5,424 nucleotides of DNA from Desulfovibrio sp. Lineage in GTDB: Bacteria; Desulfobacterota; Desulfovibrionia; Desulfovibrionales; Desulfovibrionaceae. The number at the start of each line of letters is the position of its first letter. Positions within the stretch are counted from its first letter, which is position 1. The notes under the pieces were generated by a model that was given only the letters and a program-made list of their open reading frames with translations, had not been told where the DNA came from and made no database searches. Of this stretch, positions 4,910 through 5,424 are shown in pieces. The position numbers and the translations under genes are program-made. The stretch spans positions 1 through 5,424 of the forward strand of contig JAIRTI010000146.1 of NCBI GenBank assembly GCA_031255035.1, written 5' to 3'.

Positions 4910-5424
4910 ATGGATATGAAATCATTTACCGAGAAATCGCAGGCCGCGGTGGTGGAAGCCCAGGACCTGGCCTTGCGCCTGGGGCATCAGCAGGTTGACG
5001 CGGACCACCTGGCCCTGGCCCTGGTCCGTCAGGAAGGGGGCCTTGTGCCGCGCCTGCTGGAAAAAGCCGGCGTTTCGGCCGGGGAATACGGCCTGGCTCT
5101 TGAACAGGAATTAAAAAAGCTGCCTTCGGTCAGCGGCCCCGGCACCGATGCCGGGCAGTTGTCGATAAGCAACCGCATGCGGCAGATACTGATCCGCGCC
5201 CACGACGCGGCAACGCGCATGAAGGACGAATTCGTCAGTGTGGAGCATATTTTCTGCGAACTGGCGGCCGAGCCCGCGGCCACGCCCGTGGGCCGGGTCA
5301 ATAAAATCTTCAACGTCACCCGCGAACGCGTGCTCTCGGCCATGACCGAGGTGCGCGGCAATCAGCGGGTCACAAGCCGGAACCCCGAAGAAACTTACGA
5401 AGCGCTGGACAAGTTCGGCCGGGA
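4910..5424 (+). CDS. clpB: ClpB disaggregase, N-terminal part (cut by window edge)
   Basis: Only the first 171 codons are in the window; the full protein is normally about 860 residues. ClpB is a hexameric AAA+ unfoldase that, with DnaK and a J-protein, threads polypeptides out of aggregates. The visible part is the N-terminal client-binding domain, a tandem of two similar helical repeats (about 4-75 and 80-148): FTEKSQAAVVEAQDLA begins the first, and SISNRMRQILIRAHDAA lies at the start of the second. It is followed by RGNQRVTSRNPEETYEAL (about 151-168), the conserved lead-in to the first ATPase domain, which lies off the edge. The start at 4910 is supported by GAGG (4897-4900) nine bases upstream; the ATG at 4916 is spaced less well. 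No convincing promoter lies just before it, so transcription probably comes from the J-protein promoter or the weaker RpoH-like site in the gap. Confidence 0.93.
   Translation, partial: MDMKSFTEKSQAAVVEAQDLALRLGHQQVDADHLALALVRQEGGLVPRLLEKAGVSAGEYGLALEQELKKLPSVSGPGTDAGQLSISNRMRQILIRAHDAATRMKDEFVSVEHIFCELAAEPAATPVGRVNKIFNVTRERVLSAMTEVRGNQRVTSRNPEETYEALDKFGR

Noticed and set aside
4714..4911. A 65-codon minus-strand frame with a hydrophobic start
   Set aside because: It coincides with the inverted-repeat element, starts inside the clpB ATG region, has no ribosome site of its own, and the remainder is low-information sequence.
1..5424. CRISPR arrays, tRNA or rRNA genes, phage or toxin-antitoxin genes
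   Set aside because: No regularly spaced repeats, tRNA-like cloverleaf ends, rRNA motifs or recognisable defence or phage proteins are visible.

Overview
The window reads as GC-rich chromosomal DNA from a Desulfovibrionaceae-like bacterium (Desulfovibrio, Bilophila or a close relative). This is judged from protein character, codon use rich in G/C at third positions, and the dnaJ-type/clpB pairing; no search was possible. It holds four complete protein genes and the 5' part of a fifth, with two information-rich non-coding stretches.

Layout. Bases 1-427 carry no convincing intact gene. They hold two oppositely oriented terminator-like hairpins (minus strand at 113-154, plus strand at 197-240), a structured minus-strand leader that buries a strong Shine-Dalgarno sequence, and a short minus-strand frame encoding a membrane-like segment that is cut by an in-frame TAG. 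A vegetative-type promoter at 362-390 then opens a plus-strand unit: a lipoprotein of unknown function (428-1246), followed after 15 bases by a glucokinase (glk, 1262-2314). A polysaccharide deacetylase (2328-3431, minus) converges on glk with only 13 bases between stop codons.

The deacetylase and the next gene diverge from a compact region in which a vegetative-type minus-strand promoter (TTGACG-N18-TATATT) physically overlaps a heat-shock (RpoH-like) plus-strand promoter. The plus-strand gene is a class B J-domain co-chaperone of the CbpA type (3584-4582). It is followed, after a 327-base gap, by the start of clpB (from 4910, running off the right edge). These two belong together: the J-protein hands clients to DnaK, and ClpB with DnaK pulls apart aggregates after heat stress.

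The dnaJ-clpB gap is not empty. It has a weak hairpin after the J-protein stop, a second RpoH-like site with the same spacing as the first, a 16-base tandem repeat whose pieces recur after two other genes in the window, and a 154-base element with long imperfect terminal inverted repeats and near-flanking AATGAA copies. In many bacteria a small MerR-like modulator gene (cbpM or hspR type) follows such a J-protein gene; none is seen here.

The observations most worth a second look are the MITE-like element between the chaperone genes, the overlapping heat-shock/vegetative promoters, and the small minus-strand transcription unit near the left end.
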